A program made the position numbers and the translations under genes. The notes under the pieces are model-generated. The model did not search any database and was not told where the DNA came from. It saw only the letters and a list, made by a program, of their open reading frames with translations. Below are positions 32,637-45,000 of a stretch of 64,000 nucleotides of DNA, piece after piece; positions within the stretch are counted from its first letter, which is position 1; every line of letters starts with the position of its first letter. Source of the stretch: Dactylis glomerata (taxonomy: Eukaryota; Streptophyta; Magnoliopsida; Poales; Poaceae); the NCBI GenBank assembly GCA_007115705.1, contig QXEO01001592.1:434001-498000 (forward strand), given 5' to 3'.

Positions 32637-34451
32637 ATGGCCAATCCTGAAAACACCAAGTTGTGTGACTTTACTAGCACAAACAATAGTGATTTTATCT
32701 GCACTCCTATTGCACCACCTATTCCTGCTGCAAACTTTTATGAGATTAAGCCTGCTTTGTTGAACCTTGTTGTGAAAGAGCAATTTTCTGGTGCTAGTAC
32801 TGAAGATGCTGCAGCTCATCTCAACAATTTTGTTGAGCTATGTGAGATGCAGAAATATAAGGAAGGTGATAGTGATATTATTAAGCTCAAGTTGTTTCCT
32901 TTTTCTTTGAGAGGAAAAGCTAAAGATTGGTTGCTGTCTTTGACTAAGAATAGTATTGATTCATGGGCTAAGTGTAAGGATGCTTTTATTGGTAGATACT
33001 ATCCTCCTGCTAAGATTATATCGTTGCATAGCAATATTATGAAGTTTACTCAGTTTGATAATGAACATGTTGCTCAAGCTTGGGAAAGAATGAAATCTAT
33101 GATAAAGAATTGCCCCACTCATGGAATGACTACTTGGATGATTATCCAAACTTTTTATGCAGGACTGAATTTTTCTTCAAGGAACCTACTTGATTCAGCT
33201 GCTGGAGGCACTTTTATGTCCCTTACCCTGGGCGCCGCATCCAAGCTACTCGACAACATGATGGTAAATTATTCCGAATGGCACACCGAGAGAGCTCCAC
33301 AAGGTAAGAAGGTAAATTCTGTTGAGGAAACCTCTTCCTTGAATGATAAGATTGATACAATTATGGCTATGCTTGCTAATGATAGGACTCATGTTGATCC
33401 TAATAATGTTCCTTTGGCCTCTCTGGTTGCTCAAGAAGAGCAAGTTGATGTGAATTTCATTAGAAACAATAATTTTAACAACAATGCTTATAGAAATAAT
33501 TTTGCTAGTAACAATTATAGACCGTTTCCTTCTAATGGTGATAATAGCTATCTTGGTAGACCTAAAATGCCTAGTGAAGAAAGAATTTTTGAACTTGAAA
33601 AGGCTACCAAGAATTTTATGCAGATGCAATATGAGCAGAACAGGGCTTTCACCAAGACTATGGAGGAGCAATCAGCTCTGTTGAGGACTATTAGCCATCA
33701 ACTAGAAAATTTAAACAAGGCTGTTCCTGAATTACAAGCTAAGGTTTCCAAAGCTGAAACCGATATTTCATTATTGTCTAATGTGCAATCTTCTTTGGTT
33801 AATAGAATGTCCGCTAAGCCTGATCCTTTTGCTACCGCTAATGCTATCCAAGTTGGAATTGATGAAAATATTAGATTGTTAGCGGAATTGCATGCTAGGT
33901 GGGAAAGAGAAGATGAGATGGCTAGAGAAACAAAGGTATGTACTATTACTACCTCTAATGTTGTTGCTCCTACTGGTAGCAATCCTCTTACTTTGATTGG
34001 TGTAGAGAAAACTCCCACTCCTTGTGTTAAAAAGCCTAAAACTGCCAAAACTTTTTCTCAAAAGAGTGCTGAAATTTTTCGGAGTGTGGGAGATGATAGC
34101 TCTATTTCTTTTAATGATTTTGATGATGTTGCTAAGAAGAAACCTTTGGGATGGATTAATGATGTTCTTATTGTGGTTAACAATAACCTTGTTCCTGTTG
34201 ATTTTCTTTTTATGGACGTTGAATGCCATGCTTCATGTCCTATTATTTTGGGAAGACCCTTTCTTCAAACTGTAGGTGCTATCATTGATATGAGGGAAGG
34301 CACTATCAAATATCAATTCCCACTTAAGAAAGGTATGGAACACTTCCCTAGGAAAAGAAAGAAATTACTTTTTGACTCTATTCTTAGAGCAAATTATGAT
34401 CTTGATGCTTCATCACTTGATATTACTTGTTTCGCAATTTTCTGCGCCTAG
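32637..34451 (+). CDS. gag: Athila-like Gag with protease-like tail, copy 1 (non-autonomous)
   Basis: The frame is open from 32604, but MANPENTK at 32637 is the likelier start, giving about 604 residues. Residues about 45-200 form a retrotransposon Gag domain (PALLNLVVKEQFSGASTEDA; LKLFPFSLRGKAKDWLLSL; FIGRYYPPAKI; QTFYAGLNFSSRNLLDSAAG). An Asn-rich linker follows, without a CCHC zinc knuckle, then a coiled-coil-prone segment. The C-terminus resembles the end of a retropepsin (PVDFLFMDVECHASCPIILG; GRPFLQTVGAIIDMREG), but the catalytic D-S/T-G part is not visible. No reverse transcriptase, RNase H or integrase follows, so proteins in trans are needed. The stop used by copy 2 is changed here to TGT, extending the frame eight codons. 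Confidence 0.9.
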   Translation: MANPENTKLCDFTSTNNSDFICTPIAPPIPAANFYEIKPALLNLVVKEQFSGASTEDAAAHLNNFVELCEMQKYKEGDSDIIKLKLFPFSLRGKAKDWLLSLTKNSIDSWAKCKDAFIGRYYPPAKIISLHSNIMKFTQFDNEHVAQAWERMKSMIKNCPTHGMTTWMIIQTFYAGLNFSSRNLLDSAAGGTFMSLTLGAASKLLDNMMVNYSEWHTERAPQGKKVNSVEETSSLNDKIDTIMAMLANDRTHVDPNNVPLASLVAQEEQVDVNFIRNNNFNNNAYRNNFASNNYRPFPSNGDNSYLGRPKMPSEERIFELEKATKNFMQMQYEQNRAFTKTMEEQSALLRTISHQLENLNKAVPELQAKVSKAETDISLLSNVQSSLVNRMSAKPDPFATANAIQVGIDENIRLLAELHARWEREDEMARETKVCTITTSNVVAPTGSNPLTLIGVEKTPTPCVKKPKTAKTFSQKSAEIFRSVGDDSSISFNDFDDVAKKKPLGWINDVLIVVNNNLVPVDFLFMDVECHASCPIILGRPFLQTVGAIIDMREGTIKYQFPLKKGMEHFPRKRKKLLFDSILRANYDLDASSLDITCFAIFCA

Positions 34452-36454
34452 CTCAAAGGCGTTAAAGAAAAGCACTCTTGGGAGATAACCCAATGTTTTC
34501 TTTTCAGTACTTTTTCTTTTATTTGAGTCTTGGAAGTCATTACTACTGTAATGACCGCTCCTTATCTTGTTTATTTCGTTTTTGTGCCAAGAGAAGCCTC
34601 TAATTTGAGTGAGGTAAAGATTTGGGGATGTTGCTGTCCTGAAACTGTTTTCGGTGCTGCACCGTAAAAATTCCTGAAAATGATCTGTTTATCTTTTGGA
34701 CCTGCGATTTCTTGTGCATATGCCCCAGGTTATATCCAAACTTTTCTTAGTTGAACACTTTTTGATTTGAGCAACAGAAAATCCCTCGAAAATTCGACCT
34801 TTTTCAGCAGTTCAGTTTTGACAGATTTCTGCCAATATTTGTGTTTGCCATTTTATCGCTTTCTTTTGAGTTCTTTTGATCATGGAACTTTTGGGGAAGT
34901 TGCTACAGTAGTATTTGCTATATATGTGGTGGTTTTGAGTTGAAACCTGAAGCAAATAGAGGATTGATTATATGTTATGCTTGCACTAATGTTGCTAATA
35001 GAATTGTGTTTAGTTTTGTATGAAGGAAGTTTTCAAGTGTAGGGATTGGAGAATGATGAGATGAGTTGAAGAATGGACAAAAGCTCAAGCTTGGGGATGC
35101 CCATGCATCACCCCAAGAAATATCCAAGAAGTACAAGCGTCAAAGCTTGGGGATGCCCCCGAGGCACCCCTTCTTCATCGGCAAAAATCAGGTCACCTTT
35201 CAAAACACTATATTTTTATTGCTTCATGCACTATGTGTTTTTCTTGGAGCGTCAGTTGTTTTAGTTTTCTTAGTTGGTTTAGTTTGTTTGTTTGCTGCAA
35301 TAAATGGTTGGACCCCAACAAATTTCCTTTGGAGGAGATGTACTCGTTTTCATTTGCAAAGAACGCTCAGTTTTTTACTCTTATCGTTCATCGAGCGTTC
35401 TACTTTTTCTGCTACTGCTTTTGGTTTTCGTTTTCGCCTTGATTTGCGTTCAGATCTTGTCATATCTTTTCATCAAGGTGTATTTTTTCCTCTGATCTTT
35501 ATTGGTTTTCATCAAAAGAGGTGTTTATAAAAGTTTCAAATGGTGTTGGAAAAGAGAAAAAGCTTTGTGCAAAATAGTGGTACAAGAAGGAGCTTGTGTA
35601 GACTGCGGCTTAGGCTTTTTCATGTCATGCTTGATGTCTTTTTGATAGTATGCTTAGTGGTTTTGCTGTAGCATGACTTGTCTCAAATAACTGAGATTGC
35701 TTAATGAGCCTTTGAAAAAATCATGCGTTGTTTTTATTGTATGGAAGCATTATTTTGGTTTTCTCCTTGATACTTTATTTGGGTTGACTTGGCGCATGCT
35801 CACACATGTTTGACTCTTACAAAGTCGCCAATAGCCTTCATGATCATTTAGTTTTTGACTTTTGATGCCATCATATGCTTCTTTTAATGTCGCTTTGTCG
35901 CTTTGCATGATTATGGCCATTATTGCTCTCTTAGTTGGTCGCTCCCAGTCTTTTGCTAGCCCTCGCCTTGTACTGAGTATGAGCTCTACTTGTGCATCCA
36001 ACTCCTAAAAGCCAAAGTTTTTCCAAAGTGTCCACCATACATACCTACTAGCAATTTGCTATTCCAAGTAAATTTGACTTGCTTTTATTTTCTCTTCAAA
36101 TTAAACTCTTACCAGTGTTATGCGAAATTCGGTCAGTAAAGCTCTCACGAACCGAAAGGCACACTTTACTTTTTCCTGTTCTTAAAAATTTGACATTGTG
36201 GTCTCTTATGTTGAGTTGTTATGCTTGCAAGTTGTAAGTTGAATTCTAGCTCATCCATGCTGTCATGGGGCAAGCTTTCAACATTGCACTTCTTATTTGA
36301 GTTGATATCGTGATCTTTTGTTTATGGATGCCCGCGGTGTGAAATGAGTTGGGAATCTTGTGGGGATCATGGAGTTTGTATATGTGTTAGGGAAACGCCG
36401 GGCCGCCAATCTAAGCCATGCATAATTCATGGTGGAAATTTGCAGCATACCCAT
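34452..36454 (+). mobile_element. Athila-like internal 3' region, left part
   Basis: Long non-coding internal sequence between gag and the 3' LTR. It contains two ~35-bp near-repeats around CAAAGCTTGGGGATGCCC (35.08-35.16 kb) and resembles 1-720 of the window. It is interrupted at 36454 by the 9-kb nested element and resumes at 45470. No pol domain is present. Confidence 0.8.
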
Positions 36455-36789
36455 TGACGAGGGGTTAACTCGACAAATGTCCTAGATGAAGGACTTAGGA
36501 TCAGGGAGACAGGGCGTCGGATGAACTCGAAGGTAGAGTTAGTCGAAATAGGTGTGTGTCGAAAGTAAACTTGGGTGTTCAACCTGGCTTGCTTTCAATC
36601 TGCCCTACACCGTCCCCTCCTGGCCCCTATATATAGGTGGCCAGGTCTCGAGGACCGGGTAGGGTCCGATACAGATTACAATATTGACATACGGTAAAGA
36701 CTCGTATTCGACTATCATTACAATTGGGCCTAGCTTAACGGGCCTCAGGGGTACTCAACTAACGGGCTCTATTAACTATACCCTTGTCA
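36455..36789 (-). repeat. LTR of nested element (3' LTR by element orientation)
   Basis: The 335-bp LTR is almost identical to 45130-45464. It contains a 27-bp near-perfect palindrome (36619-36645) centred on CCTATATATAGG, so a TATA-like core is present on both strands. The polypurine-type stretch AATCTCAGGGGCTAC on the minus strand abuts its right side. Confidence 0.95.
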
Positions 36790-37825
36790 GTAGCCCCTGA
36801 GATTCTACCAGAATTGTAGATTCAGGTTGAATCTCTAATCTTCAAATCTTCGACTTGATCAATTCTTCGACTTCTTCTTATCTTCAAATCTTTGACTTGG
36901 TCTTTTTGACTTATTTTCATGATATTCTTTCGCAAGGGGTTTTGATGAGCAAGCCTGACAACTCTGACGGATCAAGAGGTCAGTTAACTGCCGGAACAGA
37001 TACTTGTCACCTACTTCAAATTCAATCCCCTTGGACTTGAATTCGGGATACCGGTCAAATCCATTCTTTTGCCGCATTTAGGACTTATAAAGAATGAATC
37101 CCAGTGGTTCTCAGGGTACCCAGTGCATCCACCAGGATTTTCTTCACGTCGTAGACACGGATACATACCAGCAGAGCGCATCCATGTGCGTATACCAGGC
37201 CACACAGGACGGATCCCGGGGTCTTACCTTCGTGACAAGTCACGGCATTCGAGTCGTGTTGCGATAACACAACTCGAGAATCTTATGTCGCAGTCAAATT
37301 TTGACTGAAAATATTCGGGTTTCTACAACCATAAAACTCGCTCCCGATGGGAGTAACACTCTTACACTTCTCCAATCTCTAATGCTTTACCAATAAATAT
37401 CGTCGGGTGCGCGCTCAGCGCTCCCGATGGGAGTAGCCCCCGAGGCTATAGTCAAAAAAATAGTTTTTCGAGTATAGGCTCAAGAGATAATGTAGCTCTT
37501 CATACTTCAACTCAAAACACTTCAACTTCGAGGTTCTTCAACTCGAGATACTTTAACTTCAAAAGTAACAGCCCCCAAGGCTATAATCAAAAAATTCTTC
37601 ACATATGATCCTTTTTATCAATTCTGCATTTGTCGGCGCCATCCTGTTTCCTTTATGACGTCAATGAAGACGTAGCTCTTCATCAGTGCGAACCGTTTTA
37701 TGGGTAACACTGTAACTTGCACAATTTTTTGACCGTTTAGTGGGCTGCACGATTTTTGACCGTTGGTGGGCTGCCATTTCCGATCTTTGCGCCACGTCTC
37801 AGCCCACGATCCTTCTCCCAGAAGA
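36790..37825. other. 3' non-coding region of nested element / upstream of antisense gene
   Basis: No protein is recognised. A pair of AT-rich words resembling AGCCCCCGAGGCTATA recurs (37435 and 37571), with the stretches around them rich in CTTCAACTTC. The region serves as the 3' untranslated part of the minus-strand element and as the promoter side of the plus-strand gene. Confidence 0.5.
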
Positions 37826-37834
37826 TATATAAAT
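37826..37834 (+). promoter_or_regulatory. TATA box of the antisense gene
   Basis: TATATAAAT lies 145 bp upstream of the ATG at 37979, in the right place and strand for a transcript start near 37855-37860. It is independent of the LTR promoter, which drives the opposite strand. Confidence 0.6.
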
Positions 37835-37978
37835 GGCATAGTGGGGAATCATACTGTTTACCAGCTCGTTCCATCCGCCGCCTCCATTGCTAATCTCCTC
37901 TGCCTCTTCCTCTCTTGCGGAGCCCCCAAGCGCGCTTTGTGCTGGATGCGCGTGAAACATCTGGCCAGTAAGAGCACC

Positions 37979-40900
37979 ATGGCCAAAACTTCTGCCACCA
38001 ACTGGGTGCGGTCCACCATCACCAAGAAGGAGGTGGAGAAGGCCACTGTGGACGGCCTCATCACCGCCCAGGATTCCATCCAATTTCCCAGTACTGAACG
38101 GATCCCGAAGCCCCCGAGCGGTTACCGGGTAATGTTCCTTGCTTTCCTTCTCCGCGGCTTGTCCCTTCCTGCCCACGAGTTTCTCCGTGGGCTGCTATTT
38201 GTCTACGGTGTGCAGCTCCATCAGCTCACACCAAATTCCCTTCTTCACATTGCTTGCTTCATGACTCTCTGCGAGTCATTCTTGGGCATTGAGCCCCACT
38301 TTCTTCTTTGGAGATCAATCTTTCGACTCCGCCCCAATGTTTCTTTGGCTAGGAAACCTGAACTGGGCGGAGCCGTCGTTTCTGTGCGCCCTGAGGCGCA
38401 ATACTTTGAATTTCCCATGGCCGCGTCTATCCAAGGATGGAGGACAAAGTGGTTCTATATCAAGGACCGCAAATCCTCTCCTGAAGATGAATTCGGCCTG
38501 CCTCCTTTTGATGCTTCCTAGGAGGTTAAGAAATTGACATCATGGGATACACTCCCCTCAGATGCCGAAGCACAAGAAATTCTTCCTCTTCTTTCCCGCA
38601 TCAAGGCTTTGAAAGGAGGTCAAGGAGGTGCTCTGTCGGGTATGCAACTCATGGCGTTTTTCATTCAACGTCGAGTTCAACCCCTACAACACCGCCTTAC
38701 CAGACTTTGGAATTACTCCGGTTTGGAAGATCCTACTCGCATATCTGAAGATCTGATATCGAAAGAAGAGGTCGACAAGCGAGTCAGGAATCTTACCAAA
38801 CTCACCAAGGAACACGCAGTTGCGGATTTAACCGCTGACTTTTTCGACTCCATGCACCCTCTTCCTGAGGTATGTATCTTCGCGTTTACTTATTGTCGAA
38901 CTTTGCTTGGTTCGATTTGTGTTTACTCTGTGCCATTGCACTCTGCTAATTTATTCATATGCAGGGTCATCAATTCCTTGTTTCTCGTCCTCCTCTTCCA
39001 GAGGCAGGGCCCCTACCAGCTGATCTTGCCTCTACTGCATCTGAGGCCCCCGAGGCTGACGAAAGTCAGAATGGAGATGATGTCGAAGAATCGGAAGAGG
39101 AAACTAGCTCGTCGACATCGCCTCCTCCTGTACTAGCTGAAGATGTTGGTGTCGACAAGAAAAGGAAGCGTGTCGATGAAATTGCTTCATCGAGTTCTGC
39201 AGCGGCTGGTAAAGCCACCGTTCTAGCAGAAGATATGGAGTACTTCGACATGCTTGCATCGTAAGTATTGTAGTCGAGTTCTTAAATTGCATTGTTCTTG
39301 CCTTGTTGTCATAACTTATACTTTTCATGCAGTGATGATGAAGAACAACCAACATATGCGACAGCTGCTCCACCACCTTCTCCTGTGGCGGTTGATGAGC
39401 CTATCGAACCAGATGTTGCACCGAGGGCTACCAGGTCCGGTGTGAAGAAGATTCCTCAAGCCCGATACTCTAAACGCTCAAAGAGGGCCAAAGAAGTCGA
39501 AGTTTCTCTGGAAGCCCATGCACCTACGGTTTCCTCTGATGACGTGAGCAATTCTTCTTTACTTTCTTTCCTTTCATGCACTTCTACTCTTACACACTTC
39601 TTTTCTCAGGCTTTAGTGAAGAGATTTATTGCCTTGGGCACGGAGTGCGCAGGGTACCTAAAGGTTGCGAAAGCTTCCGAAGGTACAATCTTGATGTCCA
39701 GTCATTACTTTTCTTCCGTGCTTTTTCTTTTCCCACTTATCTGACTCCCTTTCGTCTTCTTTTGTAGCTGCCTTAGCAACAGCCAATGCTCGAATCTCGT
39801 CGCTGGAAGCGGAGCTCAATGCTTCGCGAAAAGCTTATGATGTGGCGGCCGCTGCTAAAGCGGATGCTGAGAAGTCACAGAAGGCTGCGCTTGGCAAGGC
39901 GAAGAAAGCTGAAAAAGCTTTAGCTGAAGCCAACAAGGAGCATGCTCAACGAGAGCAAGCCATGGCGGAGCGTCTTCACACCATGTCTACTGCCGCTGAA
40001 AGTAAGTGCTTCGCCTTGTCTTCTGTTTTCGTCTTCTGTTGCACTGGTGTATTTGTTGACACTTGTCTCTTCTTTTCTTTTCTATTTCTCAGAATTCACT
40101 GGGGTATCTCCGTCGTCCTTGCAAACGGACGATGATCCTCTTATGGATGCAGTTAACCTACTCGAAGAAAACTGGATATCTATCCAGGAGACTTTTGAGT
40201 TGGTTAGCCGCGTTCTATCACGGCTATTTGCCGGGTTGTGGCCGAAGAAAAGGGCGGCAATCCCGAAGGACAACCTGACTGAGCTTGCCAAGTCCTTCGA
40301 TACCACTGAAGACCCCACTCTCCAGCTGAAAGGGATGTCCATTAAGCGCGGCGCCGAGGGTGCTATTGCACTTTCTCTTGCGCACGGTACAGACTTCGAC
40401 TGGGAGAGGGTTAGCTCCCCCCATGGTCACACCCGTGACGAGATGAAGGTGCTTTTCGAGAGGGCGAAGAAGTTGGCACCTGCATTGTTGACAACGATTT
40501 CTCCTTCGGCAGCCTCTGCTGTGCCTGCTGCGCCACCTCCAGCGGCGAAAGATCCAGTGCCACCGTCGACTTCTAGCGAGGAATTGGCCGCGCCCCCTTC
40601 TTCCACGGAGCACAATGCTGAGGTGGCGTAGATTCAGCTTCTTTGTAGCTTTTTTAGTTTTCTCCTTTTGAATGTAAAGACTTCAATTAAGTGCAACCCG
40701 AGAATCTTAGCCATAGGGTTGTGCTTTTATGTAAATATATCCTCTTCGTATGAAGTTTTATGCTGCCTCTCTGAAATTGTTTCTCCTTTCTTTTCCTTTT
40801 GGCTTGCAGTCGACGCGTGTCGATGATCCTTTGGCTCACGCTACTGCTCCTTCCTCTGCCCGTGGATTCGATCCTCAGATTTCGTCGACTCCTAGTCGAT

Positions 40901-41743
40901 GCTGTCAATGCGCAGAGTACTTTTCCAGGATATCTGACCTTGAGGCTCGCCTAACTTTGGCCAAATGTCAGGCACAGATGGCTATTAAAAAGGCTAGCCA
41001 AGCCGGTAGCTATATGAAGAAAATCTCTTCCCTTGATGAAAAGGTCTCCAGTCTGATGGCGAAGGTTATTCATAATGAAGAATGCGAATCTTTCATCCTT
41101 GGCATTGTCGAGTCTGCCTGCGAGATGTTGCGATGTGAGTTTTCTTTCAGCTCTTCCTTTCCTTGCTTGTGCACTGCTGTTTTTGTGACATCTTTTGCCA
41201 TTTGTAGGTACTTGTTTAGATTTTGCTGCTGAAGAACGTCGAGTTGCTGAGCGAAATTCGGCTTTGGAGAAAATGTCGACTGGCTGTGAGACTTTGTGGT
41301 CTGATCCTCGACGCCGAAGCGCCATTGTATTGCTTCAAGACCGTGCCCAGCATATTGGCGAATCAGTTGATGGTTGCCGGCGGGCTCTCACAACTATGCA
41401 CTCCATTATGCTTCCCCGTAATCCTTTGCCTACAACTTTCCCACTTCTTCTTGATACTTTCAAACCCAGCCATCGTATTCATAGGTTGATAGAACTGAAC
41501 TTAGTGGCTGGTGCCAATTTTGCTCTCGGGTGGATACGCAAGTGGCACCCCAGATTGAATTATAGCACGATGTCCCTGAGTTTAGCTCCAGGTGGAGCTA
41601 GCCTTCGGGTTCATATGGAGAACACGCTGCAACCTGCTCGAAGACTCGTAGCTAAGCTTCTAGAGGTGGATGCTGCGTTTTTCCGCGAGTATCATTATCT
41701 GGATCCTTTGGGCGTAGATGATTCTGACAACCCGATGTTGTAA
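37979..41743 (+). pseudogene. Eight-exon antisense gene with Transposase_28 ('putative gypsy type transposon') domain; one nonsense codon
   Basis: Exons read by splice signals and frame: 37979-38869, 38965-39260, 39333-39543, 39610-39682, 39768-40001, 40093-40622, 40810-41134, 41208-41743. All junctions use GT-AG and keep phase. Exon 1 encodes a plant Transposase_28-type domain (SGYRVMFLAFLLRGLSLPAH; LLHIACFMTLCESFLGIEPH; WFYIKDRKSSPEDEFGLPPF). Exon 2 is acidic with a basic KKRKR signal. Exon 5 is Ala/Lys/Glu-rich coiled coil. The last exons resemble the C-terminus of such proteins. An in-frame TAG at 38519 interrupts exon 1, with homology continuing directly afterwards. If the exon-6 donor (GAG|GTGGCG) is skipped, the frame ends at 40631. 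The function of this family is unknown despite its name. It lies antisense and convergent to Gag-protease. Confidence 0.8.
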
Positions 41744-42030
41744 GGTGTATGTGGAACGCGAGAGTTTATTTATTTCGCGACTATATGTCTGAAATTTATT
41801 CTCAAGGCGTATTTGTATGGTTCGTGCGTTTGCCGCATCTTCTCTTTGAAAGACTTGTAAACTCGAATATGAGGAACGCTTTGTCTTTATTTATACTTGT
41901 AATGTAAGATACATGGGGTGACCCAAGAGATCCGGCCTGTGACCTGTGTTCTGGATCTAGAGGGCATTGCCCCTGGTATAACTCGTGGCTTTTACAGCCT
42001 TTATTGTTCTACTCTATTGTCTTATGATGC

Positions 42031-45000
42031 TTATGTCGTCATGGCTTTCCCTTTTTCCTCTGCGCCTGTGTCTTCTCCTGATGCTCCTACTCGTGGTTTC
42101 TTCGTTTCGGGCTCCGCGACGCATCCTTCGAGTAGCTTGACGCCTTCTATAGTCGCGCTTTTTGCCTTTTCTGCATGGTTGGCTATTACGCCAAAGTTTT
42201 GCGCCATCTTGTGGAATTCCCTGTCGCAGAGATCTGAAACTTCAAAACTTCCTTTCACTGTAATTATTCCTCTTGGTCCTGGCATTTTAAGTACCAAATA
42301 TGTGTAGTGAGGCACTGCCATGAATCGCGAAAACGCGGGTCGTCCGAGGATCGCGTGATATTGCGATGGCCAGTCCATGATTTCGAAGTCTAGCTTTTCT
42401 CTTCTATAGTTTTGTCGGTTGCCGAAGAAAACATTGAGTGCTATTCGACCCAGCGGGTAATTGGCACTTCCTGGTATGATTCCATGGAAGGAACAATCTG
42501 TTGGCTTCAGGAACTCTAGTGATATATGCATTGCTCGGAGTGTTTTCGCGTATATCAAGTTAATTCCACTCCCTGCATCCATGAATATTCTGTCGACATC
42601 ATACGCGCCAATTTGAGCTTTGAGTACCAAAGGCGCGTTTCCCGGCCGAGGTACTGTTATAGGGTGATCTTCTCTGTTGAACTCTATTGGTTGCTGTGAC
42701 CAGTGCAGGTACTCCGTTGCAGCTGGAGGTGATATGACTGCTAAGTTGACTTGTCGAGTTATGCTCTTCTCTTCTTTGTTCGACTTGGGTACAGGTTGTA
42801 TCATTGATATGATGTGTCCTTTTGATGGTACATACCCTTCGTCGTCGTCCTGTCCCTGGTTTTGCTGGTCTTGTCCTTGAGGCGCGCCATTGTTTCCTTG
42901 CTGCTTTGTCGGAGGATTGTTGCTTCCTTCGAATCCTTGTCGCCTTGCTTCGGTTTGCTTGTTTATTGCTGCTTCTTGCAGTTTTAAGAATGTTGTGCAG
43001 TCTTTCATTGCGTACCTTGATACTCGTTTCCCGTCGACGAACGCTGAGTGTATATGACAAGGCCCGTTGAGCATATCTTCTGGTGATGGGTTGTACTCTC
43101 TGGATTCCCTTATAGGGAACTTCTTATAATCCTCCTTTCCATAACTTCTATATCCCGAGCTTCTGCGATCATTTCCTTGATAGCTGTTGTCTTTATATCC
43201 TGTGGCGACTTGGCTATGCGAGCCGTAGGTGTCGTAGTTTCGGGATCGTCTCCTTTGACTTCCATATCTGTTTCTTCTGTCGTCCTCTGGAGATCGCGTC
43301 CGCTTGTTGTTGCACGCATCTTCTCCATCTGCAAACCTATTTGCTGTGTCCATGAGGTCTGATACTGTTTTCGGCTTGATTCTACCCATCTCTTCGACTA
43401 GGTCTCTTCGCCTTAATCCGATGATGAACGCGTCTATTGCTCTTTCGTCTGAAACTTCGACTGCTGAGTTTTTGATGAGGCTCCATCTTTGGATGTATGC
43501 CCGTAGTGTTTCGTCGCGTTGCTGTACGCACGCTTTGACTTCTTCTATTGATGCTAGTCGTTTGTATGTCGACCTGAAGTTGCTTGTAAATTGCTTTGTG
43601 AGGTCTTCCCAGCTTCCAACAGATTCTTTCTCTAGTTTGCTCAACCATGACCTTGCTGCACCGGTGAGGTGTAGTTGCAAACTTTGCATTGCTGTTTCCT
43701 TGGTTCCTCCTAATATTTGAACTGCTTGCAAGTAATCTGCAAGCCATGATTGTGGTTCCTGTGATCCATCGTATTTTTGCTGATCGTGAGGTAGCTTGAA
43801 TCCCTTGGGAACTGGAGTAGTGCGAACCCTGCGGGTAAAGCATGATGCCCCCATCTCTTTTTCGTCGTCTTCATAGTCGCGCTTTTCATCTGGGGATCGT
43901 GATCTTCGGGTTCCACCGTGCTGCTTTGGTGATGGCGATCGAGATCGGTGTTTGCTGCTTCTGCGCCGAGGACTATTGTGACGGCGAGGTGACCTTGCTT
44001 TGTGCACTTCCTTGTGGTGATATGCTTCTTCTCCTTTTGCTGATAGCTTGTGGCCCACCATGTTGAGTCCGTTTAGTGCTGCTCTATGCATATGTTCTCT
44101 AGGGTCTCCTGGACTTGGTCGAGTTGTAAGTAGATATGCTTGTGCTGCCACTAGTGCTGCTTCAGGAGTTTTTGGTAGGATGTTTCCCTGCTCGTCGACC
44201 GATAAGAAGGACGAGTCGAGGTTTTTGGAAATACTTTGCCTGTCAGAATACTCGAGGTTATCGTACCTTGAACCGTGTCGACGATTTTTCCTTGCGTTGC
44301 TGTATGATGCGTCGCTCCGTGCTTTTCGAGCAGCCTCGCTAGCTGCAATGGCTGAATCTTTTCTTCTTTGTATCTCTGTTTTCTCCTTTGCTAATTGCTT
44401 GGCCAGCTGCCTTAGGGCGTAGTGATACCCCAAAAGCATGTCTTTGCTAGAGTTTGATGGTATTGGTGTGCCGTGTTCTACGGCTTCTCTTATTATCCTC
44501 CATTCGTCGACTGATAGTCGAATTTTTTCCCTGCTTGCGAGGGATTCTGGTGTTTGCCCTTCTGCTAGGTGATTTGCTCCTCTGTTGATATTTGCTGGGT
44601 TTAATACTGGATTGTCGTTTTCGTCGAATTCTTCTGAATTATCTCCTATAATGGCGAGCACCTGGCATTGTTTGCCGATGTTACCCTTAAAGCTTGAGAA
44701 GATCGAGTTACTATCCTCAGAAAGCTCTAATCCTGTCTTCCATGTATCTGTTGACTTGTCTGCCGTATCGTCGAGGCAGATTGTGAGATCTTCGAGTTGG
44801 ACTTCCACGTCAAAATTTTCCTTTTCTTCCTTGTCTTCTGCGATCTTTTCCTTTTGCACTTCCTCTGGGCTGACCAGCGAGTTTACCTCGCTGGAAGAGC
44901 CTTCAGAATATTCCATCATTGCTGTTATTTCAGGCTCTCTTGCCGACGGATCTTGTTTCGTCGGATCTGAAAGGCGAGATGAACCCGACGGTCCGATGAG

